DNA from: an uncultured Clostridia bacterium
Lineage (GTDB): Bacteria; Bacillota; Clostridia; Oscillospirales; Ruminococcaceae
Direction: 5' to 3'
DNA length: 51,788 nucleotides
Assembly (NCBI GenBank): GCA_944387885.1
Contig: CALXGR010000014.1
Coordinates: 1-51,788, forward strand
The translations under genes and the position numbers were made by a program. This document shows, in pieces, positions 15,987 through 25,797 of this stretch; position 1 is the stretch's first letter; the number at the start of each line of letters is the position of its first letter. The notes under the pieces were generated by a model, which was given only the letters and a program-made list of their open reading frames with translations, was not told the DNA's origin and searched no databases.

Positions 15987-16469
15987 ATGCGGCATTCAAA
16001 GATGCGGGCAGTCATGTCCATGGCTACCGAGGCTATGGAACTGGCTCTGGGAATCATGCTTACCCTGGCGGTGATCGTCTGCGCCATACAGCTTGTACCC
16101 CAGCTTATGGATCTTCATACCAGCATGGACCACATGGAGGACTTCCGGGGATACCTGGAAGCGGTGTTCACCCTGGTCATCGGTGTGGAGGCCCTCAAGA
16201 TGATTTACAAGCACAGCCCCGGCTCGGCCATAGAGGTGCTCCTCTACGCCATTGCCCGTGAGCTGATCGTCAAGGAGACCACCCCCTTGGAAAACCTGAT
16301 CGGAATCATCAGCATTGCTATCCTGTTCGCCGTGCGGAAGTACCTTTTTGTCCCCGCCTTTGGAGCCCATCTCCCGGAATCCCTCCGGAATATGCTGAAA
16401 AGCAAGAACCTTTCCCCCGATGTGGCAGAAATGCTGGAAGGCACTGCATCGGACGAAGGGGACGAATAA
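15987..16469 (+). CDS. PsiE-like phosphate-starvation-inducible membrane protein
   Basis: A 160-residue membrane protein with about four hydrophobic segments. The segment order and the Ile-Ala-Arg-Glu-Leu-Ile-Val stretch in the middle resemble the PsiE family; its function is unknown even in E. coli. I place the start at ATG 15987, which follows GGGAGGA at good spacing, rather than at an in-frame upstream codon that would overlap the HisH-like gene. The C-terminus is short, polar and acidic. It is convergent with murC across a shared terminator. Phosphate control is not visible in the sequence. Confidence 0.72.
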   Translation: MRHSKMRAVMSMATEAMELALGIMLTLAVIVCAIQLVPQLMDLHTSMDHMEDFRGYLEAVFTLVIGVEALKMIYKHSPGSAIEVLLYAIARELIVKETTPLENLIGIISIAILFAVRKYLFVPAFGAHLPESLRNMLKSKNLSPDVAEMLEGTASDEGDE

Positions 16470-16487
16470 CCTTTCTTACTTAATAAT

Positions 16488-16525
16488 AAAAAAAGCCTGA
16501 CCCTCAGAAGGGGTCAGGCTTTTTT
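16488..16525. terminator. Bidirectional terminator between the PsiE-like gene and murC
   Basis: AAAAAAGCCTGACCC / GGGTCAGGCTTTTTT with a 7-base loop. A-run and T-run flank the stem on both strands, so it serves both convergent genes. Confidence 0.92.
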
Positions 16526-16536
16526 GATTGCTTGAT

Positions 16537-17916
16537 TTATTCTTCCACCATGGCCAGGGCGGCTTTGTACAGGTCGCCGCAGCTCATGCAGAGGATCAGG
16601 TCGCCCTTGCCGTAGTGCTCCCGCACATACTGGGCGGCTTCCTGGTGGCTTCCCACCAGATGGCAGTGCTCCAGCCGGTCAGCCAGGTCCTGGCTGCTTA
16701 CGGAACCGTCATCAATTTCCCGGCTGCCCAGAATGGGCTCCAGAACCACCTCGTCAGCCATGCTCAGAACCCGGACAAAATCATCCATCAGGCTCTTGGT
16801 ACGGGAATAGGTGAAGGGCTGATGAACGGCAATCACCCGCTTATATCCCAGATCCCGGGCGGTTTTCAGGGTGGCCTCCATCTCGGTGGGATGGTGGGCA
16901 TAGTCGTCAATGACTACGGCTCCGCTGGGGGTGGTGCCCCGGTTCTCAAACCGGCGTCCGGTGCCGGTGAAAGACTGGGCGGCCCGGGCGGCATCCTCGG
17001 GGTCCAGGTGGAAGGCCCGGACGGCACAGCACATGGCCAGGGCATTATAAATGTTGTGGTAGCCGGGAACGCCCAGCTGGATGTGAGTGAAGGGATCGCC
17101 CAGTTCCTTTACATCAAACTCATAGTAACCGGGTTTGTACTCCCGGATATTGTCTGCAAAGTAGTAGGCTTCCTCATACTTGGTGCTGAAGCTGCGGACG
17201 GGACGGTCAATGGTGTTGACCACGTCCATGCAGTTCTGGTCGTCCATGTTGAAGCAGACGGTCTTGCACATGAGGGCATATTTCTGGAAAGCCAGCTTCA
17301 GCTTACCCATGGTGCCGAAATAATCCAGATGGTCATTATCAATGTTCAGGATGACGCCCAGGGTGGGGGTAAGATGGAGGAAGGTCTCGCTGAACTCGCA
17401 GGCTTCCACCACAATGGAATCTCCGGTGCCGGCCTTGCCGTAACCGCCGATGAGGGGCAGCTTTCCGCCGATGACGCAGGAGGGGTCTTTTCCGGCCAGT
17501 TCCAGCAGGGTGGTGATCATGCCGGTGGTAGTGGTTTTTCCGTGGGTGCCCGCTACACCCACACAGTTGGGATAGAGACGGCTCACATATCCCAGAAGAA
17601 TGCTCCGCTCCACGCAGGGGATCCCCCGCTGGCCGGCAGCGATCAGTTCGCAGTTATCGGGATGGATGGCGGCACTGTAGACCACCATATCAGCCCCATC
17701 AATATTGGCGGGATGGTGCCCGATCTTCACCGTCACTCCCATAGCCCGCTCAGCCTGGGTCAGGCTTCCTTCCAGCACATCGCTGCCCGAGATCTCATAG
17801 CCCTTGGAGGCCAGGATCTGGACCAGGGGATACATACCGCTTCCCCCGACCCCAACGAAATGCAGATGCCGCACACCCTTGAGCAGCTGGGGATTGAACA
17901 TGGATACAGAAAACAT
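16537..17916 (-). CDS. murC: UDP-N-acetylmuramate–L-alanine ligase
   Basis: A 459-residue Mur ligase that adds L-alanine to UDP-MurNAc in the cytoplasm, the first peptide step of peptidoglycan synthesis. The N-terminal Rossmann loop is GVGGSGM (residues 22-28), the ATP P-loop is GTHGKTTT (123-130), and DDYAHHPTE marks the C-terminal domain. ATG 17916 follows GAGGTG at good spacing; a later in-frame ATG at residue 6 is possible. It is transcribed alone, divergent from the 18055 gene. Confidence 0.95.
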   Translation of the reverse strand: MFSVSMFNPQLLKGVRHLHFVGVGGSGMYPLVQILASKGYEISGSDVLEGSLTQAERAMGVTVKIGHHPANIDGADMVVYSAAIHPDNCELIAAGQRGIPCVERSILLGYVSRLYPNCVGVAGTHGKTTTTGMITTLLELAGKDPSCVIGGKLPLIGGYGKAGTGDSIVVEACEFSETFLHLTPTLGVILNIDNDHLDYFGTMGKLKLAFQKYALMCKTVCFNMDDQNCMDVVNTIDRPVRSFSTKYEEAYYFADNIREYKPGYYEFDVKELGDPFTHIQLGVPGYHNIYNALAMCCAVRAFHLDPEDAARAAQSFTGTGRRFENRGTTPSGAVVIDDYAHHPTEMEATLKTARDLGYKRVIAVHQPFTYSRTKSLMDDFVRVLSMADEVVLEPILGSREIDDGSVSSQDLADRLEHCHLVGSHQEAAQYVREHYGKGDLILCMSCGDLYKAALAMVEE

Positions 17917-17975
17917 AACAACACCTCAAACCGTAAAATGGCGCACTCCGCCAACCTAATTCAGTCACTGTGTAC

Positions 17976-18004
17976 ATTATAATAGTTTTCTTCTGTAAAA
18001 TAAA
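17976..18004 (-). promoter_or_regulatory. Promoter of murC
   Basis: On the minus strand TTTATT (17999-18004), 17 bases, TATAAT (17976-17981), about 60 bases from the start codon. Confidence 0.6.
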
Positions 18005-18054
18005 CACAAATTTTAAAAATTTGTTATAATGGAAAAAAGAAAGGTGGGTTTGCT

Positions 18055-18312
18055 GTGCATGTTGGCATGAAGAAAACCTTTCTCCGGAAAGGGGAAAAAG
18101 AGGCCCGGATAGAGCTGGGAGCCGGGCTGGCACCTCAAAAGGGGAACGGTCTGCCCGCCGTTACCCGGGAGGAACTGCTGGATGAGGGAATTCCTTTCTG
18201 GCGGGTGGACGGGATTCTGGCTCAGCTTTCCCGCTGGGTGGAGCGGAATCCGGACCGGAATGAAAAGGAACTGCTTCTGGCCCTGGCCAGGGGATACAAT
18301 CGAATCGGATGA
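18055..18312 (+). CDS. Small basic protein, unknown
   Basis: An 85-residue protein starting with GTG at 18055 behind AAAGGTGGG; ATG 18067 is a possible internal start. It is highly charged, with a basic N-terminal third and a C-terminal helical part (Leu-Ser-Arg-Trp-Val-Glu-Arg and Leu-Leu-Leu-Ala-Leu-Ala-Arg). There are no cysteines and no membrane segment. It is followed at once by a terminator, so it is a single-gene unit between murC and the dipicolinate genes. No family is recognised. Confidence 0.6.
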   Translation: MHVGMKKTFLRKGEKEARIELGAGLAPQKGNGLPAVTREELLDEGIPFWRVDGILAQLSRWVERNPDRNEKELLLALARGYNRIG

Positions 18313-18343
18313 AAAAAGGCCTTCCTGAGGGAGGGCTTTTTTT
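18312..18343 (+). terminator. Intrinsic terminator
   Basis: AAAAAAGGCCTTCC / GGGAGGGCTTTTTTT hairpin with one internal mismatch, right after the stop codon of the small gene. Confidence 0.75.
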
Positions 18344-18447
18344 ATGCCCTGGAAAAGAAAGGGGGGTCAACAATGGCTGGAAATGAAGTGGAAAACTTTC
18401 CGGGCCGCTGTTTTTCCGGGGTTCTGAAAGCCCGGAAAGTTTCATGC

Positions 18448-18476
18448 ACAAAAGCCCCTTACCCCGGCATACCATA
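18448..18476 (+). promoter_or_regulatory. Possible mother-cell (sigma-K or sigma-E) promoter of the dipicolinate genes
   Basis: CATACCATA (18468-18476) matches the sigma-K -10 consensus CATAnnnTA and is close to the sigma-E -10. An AC dinucleotide lies 18 bases upstream (18448-18449). No sigma-A promoter is apparent. In Bacillus subtilis spoVF is sigma-K controlled, which fits, but the motif is short. Confidence 0.4.
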
Positions 18477-18507
18477 GGGAAAGTGATATGAAAATCTTTC
18501 GGGTGGG

Positions 18508-19311
18508 ATGGTGATGGCGGTGAAGAAAATTTTTTCTGTGATAGGGGAGGATGAGCGGCAGCGGGGAGCGGCCCGGTACCTGGAATCCCTGGGGTACCCG
18601 GTGGTGGGAGCATCGGAGGTCTACCGGGCGAACTACATTCTGCTTCCCCTCCCCCTGGACCCGGACCGGGAGGCTCTGGCCCATATTCTGGAAGCCGCCC
18701 GTCCGGGAGCCCTGGCGCTGGGAGGAAAAATCAGTCCCCAGGTCTACGCTCAGGCCCGGCAGGCGGGGGTGGAGATACTGGATTACTATGACCGGGAGGA
18801 ACTGGTGGTCCTGAATGTGGTCCCCACGGCGGAGGGCTGCCTGGAAATTCTCATGCGGGAGCTGGCGGTGACCCTCTGGGAAAGCCCCATCCTGATACTG
18901 GGGTATGGACGGGTGGCCCAGGGAGTGGCCCAGCGGCTGGCAGCTTTGGGAGCCAGGGTAACAGTGGCTGCCCGAAACCCGGCGGCCAGAGCCCTGGCCC
19001 GGAGCCGGGGCCTGGAAGCGGTTTCCATGGAAGCCCTGCCCGGGGCGCTTAGGGAGAACCTGGCGGTAGTGAACACCATTCCCGCTTTGATTCTGACAGA
19101 GGAACGGCTGGAAGAAATGAAGCCGGACTGCCTGGTGGTGGACCTGGCATCCAAGCCCGGCGGGGTAGACCTGGGGGCAGCGGCCCGGCAGGGGATCCGG
19201 ACCATCCAGGCCCTCAGCCTGCCTGCCCGCTGTGCCCCTGAAACGGCAGGCCGGCTGGTGGCCCAGACAGTGCTGACTATGCTGGAGGAGAAAGGAGAAG
19301 AGGTCTTATGA
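18508..19311 (+). CDS. spoVFA: Dipicolinate synthase subunit A
   Basis: A 267-residue DpaA/SpoVFA protein. With subunit B it makes dipicolinic acid from the lysine-pathway intermediate dihydrodipicolinate in the mother cell for loading into the forespore. The first 125 residues form the family N-terminal domain. A Rossmann fold follows with GYGRVAQGVA near residue 132 and a VVDLASKPGG motif near residue 213. The start may be ATG 18508 or ATG 18514; the latter has slightly better spacing. The stop overlaps subunit B by four bases (ATGA). Its presence marks the organism as an endospore former. Confidence 0.92.
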   Translation: MVMAVKKIFSVIGEDERQRGAARYLESLGYPVVGASEVYRANYILLPLPLDPDREALAHILEAARPGALALGGKISPQVYAQARQAGVEILDYYDREELVVLNVVPTAEGCLEILMRELAVTLWESPILILGYGRVAQGVAQRLAALGARVTVAARNPAARALARSRGLEAVSMEALPGALRENLAVVNTIPALILTEERLEEMKPDCLVVDLASKPGGVDLGAAARQGIRTIQALSLPARCAPETAGRLVAQTVLTMLEEKGEEVL

Positions 19312-19883
19312 GCAAGACGGTGGTGGCTTTTGGGGTCTGCGGCAGCTTCTGCACCTTTGAGAAAACTCTGGTCCAGATGGAGCGGCTGCGGGCCATGGGA
19401 TACGAAATCATTCCCATTATGAGCTTCAATGCGGCGGGGCTGGATACCCGGTTCGGGAAAGCGGAGGACTGGATCCGGCGGCTGGAGGAGACAGCGGAAC
19501 ACCCGGTCCTCCGGACCCTGGACCAGGTGGAACCCCTGGGCCCCAGGAAGATGGCGGATATTATGGTGGTGGCCCCTTGTACCGGGACCACCCTGGCAAA
19601 GCTGGACCTGGGGATCAGCGATACCCCTGTTACCCTTGGAGTAAAAAGTATGCTGCGGGGAGGCCGTCCCATTCTTCTGGCCCCCTCCACCAACGACGGA
19701 TTGGGAGCCAGCGCCCGGCATCTGGCCGAGCTGCTCAACCGGAAGCATTATTTCCTGGTCCCCCTGGGACAGGATGCTCCCTATCCCAAACCCAACAGCC
19801 TGCAGAGTTGCTTTGAGATGATACCGGACGGGGTGGAGGCGGCTTTGCGGGGAAACCAGCTTCAGCCGGTGCTGCTGACCTGA
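19308..19883 (+). CDS. spoVFB: Dipicolinate synthase subunit B
   Basis: A 191-residue flavoprotein-fold subunit (SpoVFB/DpaB). The N-terminus has a GVCGSFCTFEK nucleotide-binding-like loop, and the middle shows VVAPCTGTTLAKL and LAPSTNDGLG motifs typical of the flavoprotein (Dfp/UbiX-like) superfamily. It completes the dipicolinate synthase with subunit A, with which it overlaps. It ends 16 bases before murA, so a spore-specific transcript could run into murA. Confidence 0.93.
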   Translation: MSKTVVAFGVCGSFCTFEKTLVQMERLRAMGYEIIPIMSFNAAGLDTRFGKAEDWIRRLEETAEHPVLRTLDQVEPLGPRKMADIMVVAPCTGTTLAKLDLGISDTPVTLGVKSMLRGGRPILLAPSTNDGLGASARHLAELLNRKHYFLVPLGQDAPYPKPNSLQSCFEMIPDGVEAALRGNQLQPVLLT

Positions 19884-19899
19884 GAGGGGAGAGTGGGCC

Positions 19900-21162
19900 A
19901 TGGAACGATATAACATCCGGGGAGGCCGTCCCCTGGAAGGCCGGGTCAGAATCCCGGCGGCAAAAAACAGCGTCCTTCCCCTGATGGCGGCGGCCCTTCT
20001 GACGGACGGGGAGACCCGGCTGGAAGGAGTGCCCCGGCTGGCAGATGTGGTCACGGGGTGCAAACTTCTGGAACAGCTGGGGGCAGGGGTCTCCTGGGAA
20101 GGGGAGGACCTGACCATCCGGGAACCTGAAACCTGGGACCCGGAGATTCCCGCATCCCTGGCAGGCGCCATGCGGGGGTCAGTGTTTTACCTGGCCCCGG
20201 TGCTGGCCCAGACCGGGCGGGTGACCCTTCCCATGCCGGGCGGGTGTAACCTGGGACCCCGGCAGATCGACATTCACCTGGAGGGCCTTTGCCGGATGGG
20301 GGCACAGCTCCATTGGCACGGGGGAAAGATGACCCTTCTGGCACCCCATGGACTGCAGGGGATGGAATTCACCCTCCGGCTGCCCAGCGTGGGGGCCACC
20401 GAAACTTTGATCATGGCCGCTGCCACAGCAAAGGGAAACACCCTGCTCCGGGGAGTGGCCTGTGAGCCGGAGATACGGGACCTGGCGGCCTTCCTCAACC
20501 GGTGCGGCGCCAACATCCGGGGTGCAGGCGGGCCGGTCATCCAGGTGGAGGGAAAGGAAAATCTGAAAGGCCGCAGCTGGCACCCTATCCCTGACCGAAT
20601 CGCCGCCGCTACCTATGCGGGAGCGGCCGCCATTGCGGGGGGAAGGGTGATTTTGGAAAACTGCCCTTTGGAGGAGACCGCCCTGTTTCTGGAATTGCTG
20701 GAACAGCAGGGCTGCCGGGTCAGCCGGGGAGAGAGGAAGGCGGAGATACAGTCTTCCGGAACCCTGAAAGGGGGCGCAGAACTGGTGGCACGGGCCTATC
20801 CGGGATTTCCCACCGATATGCTTCCCCTGGCGGCGGCGGTCCTTCTCAAATCCAGGGGATACAGCCGGCTTACCGATACCCTGTTTCAGAACCGGTTTGC
20901 CTGCGCCGATGGGTTCCGGGCCATGGGAGCCAAGATCAGCCCCCGCCCGGGAGGAATCCTGATCCAGGGCGGGCTGCCCCTCCGGGGCGCACCGGTGGAA
21001 GCCCCTGACCTGCGGGGCGGTGCGGCCCTTCTCCTGGCTGCCCTGGGGGCAGAAGGAACCACCCTTTTGTCCGACCGGGGACATATCTCCCGGGGATATC
21101 CCGACCTGCCCGGCAGCCTGGCAGCCCTGGGAGCGGATATTTCACCATTTTCTGAGCCATAA
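19900..21162 (+). CDS. murA: UDP-N-acetylglucosamine 1-carboxyvinyltransferase
   Basis: A 420-residue MurA, which transfers enolpyruvyl from PEP to UDP-GlcNAc, the first committed step of peptidoglycan. Active-site residues are present: Lys22 (AAKN), the fosfomycin-target Cys116 in PGGCNLG, and the Asp of FPTDM. It therefore appears active and, having Cys rather than Asp, fosfomycin sensitive. Firmicutes often have two MurA copies; this one follows the dipicolinate genes, so a sporulation-linked use is possible but unproven. The ribosome binding site is GAGGGGAGAG. Confidence 0.92.
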   Translation: MERYNIRGGRPLEGRVRIPAAKNSVLPLMAAALLTDGETRLEGVPRLADVVTGCKLLEQLGAGVSWEGEDLTIREPETWDPEIPASLAGAMRGSVFYLAPVLAQTGRVTLPMPGGCNLGPRQIDIHLEGLCRMGAQLHWHGGKMTLLAPHGLQGMEFTLRLPSVGATETLIMAAATAKGNTLLRGVACEPEIRDLAAFLNRCGANIRGAGGPVIQVEGKENLKGRSWHPIPDRIAAATYAGAAAIAGGRVILENCPLEETALFLELLEQQGCRVSRGERKAEIQSSGTLKGGAELVARAYPGFPTDMLPLAAAVLLKSRGYSRLTDTLFQNRFACADGFRAMGAKISPRPGGILIQGGLPLRGAPVEAPDLRGGAALLLAALGAEGTTLLSDRGHISRGYPDLPGSLAALGADISPFSEP

Positions 21163-21213
21163 CCCCCTGGGCCCCCGGCGGAGAAGATTCTCCGGCGGGG
21201 GCTTGGGGTTTTT
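21163..21213 (+). terminator. Intrinsic terminator after murA
   Basis: A long GC-rich stem (CCCCCTGGGCCCCCGGCGGAG against CTCCGGCGGGGGC and GGGG, few mismatches) followed by TTTTT. Confidence 0.85.
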
Positions 21214-21235
21214 AAAAGTTTCGGACGGTTTAGGG

Positions 21236-21264
21236 TTGCAATCGGCAGTGAAATTTGCTATCAT
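21236..21264 (+). promoter_or_regulatory. Sigma-A promoter of ftsZ
   Basis: TTGCAA (21236-21241), 17 bases, TATCAT (21259-21264), with TGC before the -10. It leaves a leader of about 100 bases before the ftsZ ATG. Confidence 0.72.
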
Positions 21265-21371
21265 GTCAATATAGTTGTATCAGTGTAGGTATCGCAAAAA
21301 TTTCGGGGCGGGGGCAGAGTCCGCTTCGGAACTACGGCTTTAAATATCAGTTTAGGGGGACATCAAGGAAT

Positions 21372-22601
<1,230 letters not shown>

Positions 22602-22644
22602 TCCGGTAAAATTCAGGGAATGATATAAGAAAGGAGGGATGTGC

Positions 22645-23778
22645 GTGGAACAGAAGGGACGGCCGGATTACGGCTACGATGCTCCTCTGCCCGAGGCAGA
22701 TCGGGACCTGGAAAATCCGGCGGAAGCTGTTCCCGCACAGAACGCTCCTGTGGAAAATCAGGCGGACGACCTGCAGCTCAAGCTGGCCATTGTGGTAAAA
22801 AAATACAATGACCTGGCAGAGAAGGCCCGCCGTCTGAATGAGCTTCTCCAGGCCGAACAGCGGCACAGCCAGGGCCTGCAGCAGCAGGTGGATGACCTGG
22901 AGGACAAGCTCATCTACTCTAAAGAGGTGGTCAACACCGTTCAGGTGGATCTGGACAGCCGGGAGGAAGCTTACCGGAAATGTCAGCAGGAAAACGACAC
23001 CCTCAAGATGATCATTGAAGATCAGCGGAAGAAACTTTCTGCCCGGGAGCGCAGCGATCAGGAATTTGAAGATCTGCGGACCCGGAATACCGACCTGCAG
23101 CGGGAGCTGGACAAGCTTCGTCAGGGCCGGGACGAGGTGGAGCGCCGTCACCAGGTAGAGCTGGATGGAGTCCGCCAGGAAAAGGAACAGGCTCTCCGGG
23201 ACAAAGCTGCCGCCCAGGAGGAGACCCAGGTGGTCCAGGCCAAGCTGGTGGTGGCTCAGCAGGAGCTGAACCATTATTCCGAGAACCTGGACAAGGCCCG
23301 GGAGGAAGCCCTGGCTGTAAAGAACCAGGCCGAGCTGGATGCAGCCCGGATTCTGGAGGATGCCTGGCAGCGTGCCCAGGCTGAGGCCATTCTGGCCCGC
23401 CGGGAGATTGCCGATTTCCGGAAGAATATGGTCAAGGATACCCGCTCTATGGTGGTGGGCCTGGCCGTGCTTCAGGAACGAATCAAGAATGTGGATGCCA
23501 TGGTAGCCCAGGTGAACCGGGAAATGGACAAATGCACCGGTGCCCTCCACCAGGCAGTTGAGTCCACCCAGGAAGATCTGGCCGCTTTGGGCAGCGAAAT
23601 GCTCCGGGTGTCCAGTCCTTCCCAGGAACAGAGCAGTGCTCCCAAAAAGGAGAACCCGGACCCTCTGGCAGCGTATCTGCCGGGCGGGGCAGCGGCTGCA
23701 CCGGCCGAGGAAAATAAAACTTCCTCCCTGCTGGCAGACCTGCTTCGGGATCTGAACAAGAGAATGGATCAACATTAA
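22645..23778 (+). CDS. Coiled-coil protein next to ftsZ (DivIVA-like?)
   Basis: A 377-residue cytoplasmic protein dominated by heptad-rich coiled coil from about residue 45 to 320, with Glu, Gln, Lys and Arg in abundance. A C-terminal Pro/Ala linker ends in a short conserved-looking helix (SSLLADLLRDLNKRMD). The section LEDAWQRAQAEAILARREI resembles DivIVA-type proteins. Its place directly after ftsZ and before a terminator supports a role in division or cell shape. GTG 22645 is the likely start because AAGGAGGG lies seven bases upstream; the ATG at 22639 touches that site. The DivIVA link is tentative. Confidence 0.72.
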   Translation: MEQKGRPDYGYDAPLPEADRDLENPAEAVPAQNAPVENQADDLQLKLAIVVKKYNDLAEKARRLNELLQAEQRHSQGLQQQVDDLEDKLIYSKEVVNTVQVDLDSREEAYRKCQQENDTLKMIIEDQRKKLSARERSDQEFEDLRTRNTDLQRELDKLRQGRDEVERRHQVELDGVRQEKEQALRDKAAAQEETQVVQAKLVVAQQELNHYSENLDKAREEALAVKNQAELDAARILEDAWQRAQAEAILARREIADFRKNMVKDTRSMVVGLAVLQERIKNVDAMVAQVNREMDKCTGALHQAVESTQEDLAALGSEMLRVSSPSQEQSSAPKKENPDPLAAYLPGGAAAAPAEENKTSSLLADLLRDLNKRMDQH

Positions 23779-23782
23779 ACTC

Positions 23783-23818
23783 AAAAGGCTGTGGAATATT
23801 TATCTCCGCAGCCTTTTA
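23783..23818 (+). terminator. Intrinsic terminator after the coiled-coil gene
   Basis: AAAAGGCTGTGGA / TCCGCAGCCTTTT stem (one wobble) with a T tail. It lies just before the ribosome binding site of the next gene, so that gene may depend on read-through. Confidence 0.72.
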
Positions 23819-23835
23819 TACCAGGAGGGTCTGAT

Positions 23836-25707
23836 TTGGAAAAAAGGATACAGCAGTGGGCAGCCGCGCTGGTACAGTTCTGGAACAGCCTGCCCCTGGC
23901 CATCCGGTGCCTTGTCCTGGGAACAGGAGTGCTGGGCGTTATTGTAACAGGAGGCGTTATCACCGCCTACGGAGGAATCCTGCTCCTGTTTATCATCAAC
24001 CTTCTTTGCCTGGGGTTGACCTGGTACCTGGTGGTTTACGCCGGGGAAAAGGCCATCGGACCCCAGAGCGGCTGGAAAAATAAAAATTTCCGGATAGCCT
24101 ACCTTATCAGCGTCGGGGTGGCCTTTGCCCTTTTGGTGGGACTGATTTTCTACCGCCGCACCCTTTACATGGACGACAACATCAACTATTGGTCCAAACA
24201 GGACCTTCTCAGGTCCAGTTTCGGAACCAATGGTTTCTATGGTATGTCGGTGCTGCTGGATAATCTCCTTCGGGCCGACTATAAGGTTTTCTCAAACCTG
24301 TTTATCAGTATTTTCTACCAGTTCACAGACCACAGCATCCAGGCCTTTATGATTTGTATGTTCCTGGGCTGTCTTCTTCCTGCCTGGTATGCAATTCTTC
24401 TGGTGGCGGAAAAGATAGGCCAGGTGCTGGGGACCAAACATCCCCTTTATTTGCCGGCGGCGGGGCTGATGCTCGGCCTTTGGCCCTTGCTCATGAACCC
24501 CATCACCCACGCCATGCCCGATGCCCAGGGCCTGACCTTCCTGGGGATCATCTTCCTGCTCTGCTGGGATTACCGGTTTGAAAAGCTGGAGCCGGGCCGG
24601 CTGCTGGGTATCTTTGCGGCCACCTTCTGCCTTATTATCACACGCCGGTGGTATATGTATCTGGTGGTAGGGTTCTACGCCTGGTACAGCCTGCTGGTGT
24701 TGGCCGGAGCATTGAAAAATCACCGCTTTGGCCGTACCCTGGGGAATATGGCCCTTTTCGGAGGAATTTCTCTGGTGGGGATTCTGGGCCCTCTCTGCCT
24801 TACCTTCCTCAATATCCTTTCCACCGACTACGGGGATGTGTACGGCGCCTACTACGGAGGCGGCATCCGGAACAACATTCTCCATCAGCTGGACTTCCAG
24901 GGCTGGATCCTTATCCTTCTCACCGCCGCAGGGCTGGGAGTGGGACTGGCGTTCCGGGCCATCCGCTGGCCTGCTTTCTGCCTGGCAGGGGCAACCCTCA
25001 CCGCTTTTGTACTGTTTGTCCAGGCACAGTCCCTGGGATATCACCAGAGCCTGATTCTGGTTCCCGGGTATCTCTGCTTCTGGTTTGTGCTCCTGGCGGC
25101 CCTGTCCAGGGTGAAAAAAGCAGCCCCGCTCCTGATGGGGGCGGTGGTGGCCTGCATGGGCTACAACTTCCTTGTGAGCATGGAGGTGCTTCCCCAGACT
25201 GCTCTGGCGGGAAGCGTTCCGGCCGACCTGACCCGCCGCACCGATTTTGAACAGATCGAACAGGTGGGGGACTGGGTTTTGGAAAACTGCCCGGAAGGGG
25301 AGACTGTCTACATCAATATCTATGACCAGAACTACGGCGGCAACACCTTCCGGTTCAGTGGGGATACCCGGCTGCGGGACCTGATCGTCTGGAACGGTGT
25401 GATTCCCAGCACTGCCGGCTATCCCCTGGAACTGCTGGATGCCAGCTATGTAATGGTCACCGATGCCACTCAGGGCGAGTACCTGTGCGAGCGGATTAAC
25501 CAGGCTTTCCAGGAGGAAAGCCCTGTGCTGGATCATTTTGAATATGTCTGTGACTTCCCTCTGGAGGGTGTGACCCTCCGATGCTACCGGCGGACTGCCC
25601 CTGCAGACCGGACCGAGGCAGAATACATCCTGAGCCTGATGGAGGACTTTGATGCCCGGTGGCCGGAACTGTACAGCCAGCGGGTGGCCTCCTACCTGGG
25701 AGAGTGA
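23836..25707 (+). CDS. Polytopic membrane protein, probable GT-C type glycosyltransferase
   Basis: A 623-residue protein with about 10-12 membrane segments and a soluble C-terminal domain of some 130 residues. An MDDNINYW acidic motif in the first large outer loop (near residue 113) recalls the Asp motif of GT-C enzymes, which use lipid-phosphate sugars at the outer membrane face. I place the start at TTG 23836, eight bases after AGGAGGG; the in-frame GTG at 23791 lies within the terminator hairpin. A cell-surface sugar transfer role is plausible, but substrate and linkage are unknown, and a flippase-like protein is an alternative. Confidence 0.68.
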   Translation: MEKRIQQWAAALVQFWNSLPLAIRCLVLGTGVLGVIVTGGVITAYGGILLLFIINLLCLGLTWYLVVYAGEKAIGPQSGWKNKNFRIAYLISVGVAFALLVGLIFYRRTLYMDDNINYWSKQDLLRSSFGTNGFYGMSVLLDNLLRADYKVFSNLFISIFYQFTDHSIQAFMICMFLGCLLPAWYAILLVAEKIGQVLGTKHPLYLPAAGLMLGLWPLLMNPITHAMPDAQGLTFLGIIFLLCWDYRFEKLEPGRLLGIFAATFCLIITRRWYMYLVVGFYAWYSLLVLAGALKNHRFGRTLGNMALFGGISLVGILGPLCLTFLNILSTDYGDVYGAYYGGGIRNNILHQLDFQGWILILLTAAGLGVGLAFRAIRWPAFCLAGATLTAFVLFVQAQSLGYHQSLILVPGYLCFWFVLLAALSRVKKAAPLLMGAVVACMGYNFLVSMEVLPQTALAGSVPADLTRRTDFEQIEQVGDWVLENCPEGETVYINIYDQNYGGNTFRFSGDTRLRDLIVWNGVIPSTAGYPLELLDASYVMVTDATQGEYLCERINQAFQEESPVLDHFEYVCDFPLEGVTLRCYRRTAPADRTEAEYILSLMEDFDARWPELYSQRVASYLGE

Positions 25708-25797
25708 AAATACAGAGGGGATAAAGCCTGAAATATTTTATAATTTGTAAAATATAAAACGGGGAAAAACCCGGACAGAAAAAAGGAGAGGATAACC

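Noticed and set aside
16528..17982. A 484-codon plus-strand frame opposite murC
   Set aside because: It is antisense to a complete Mur ligase with all motifs.
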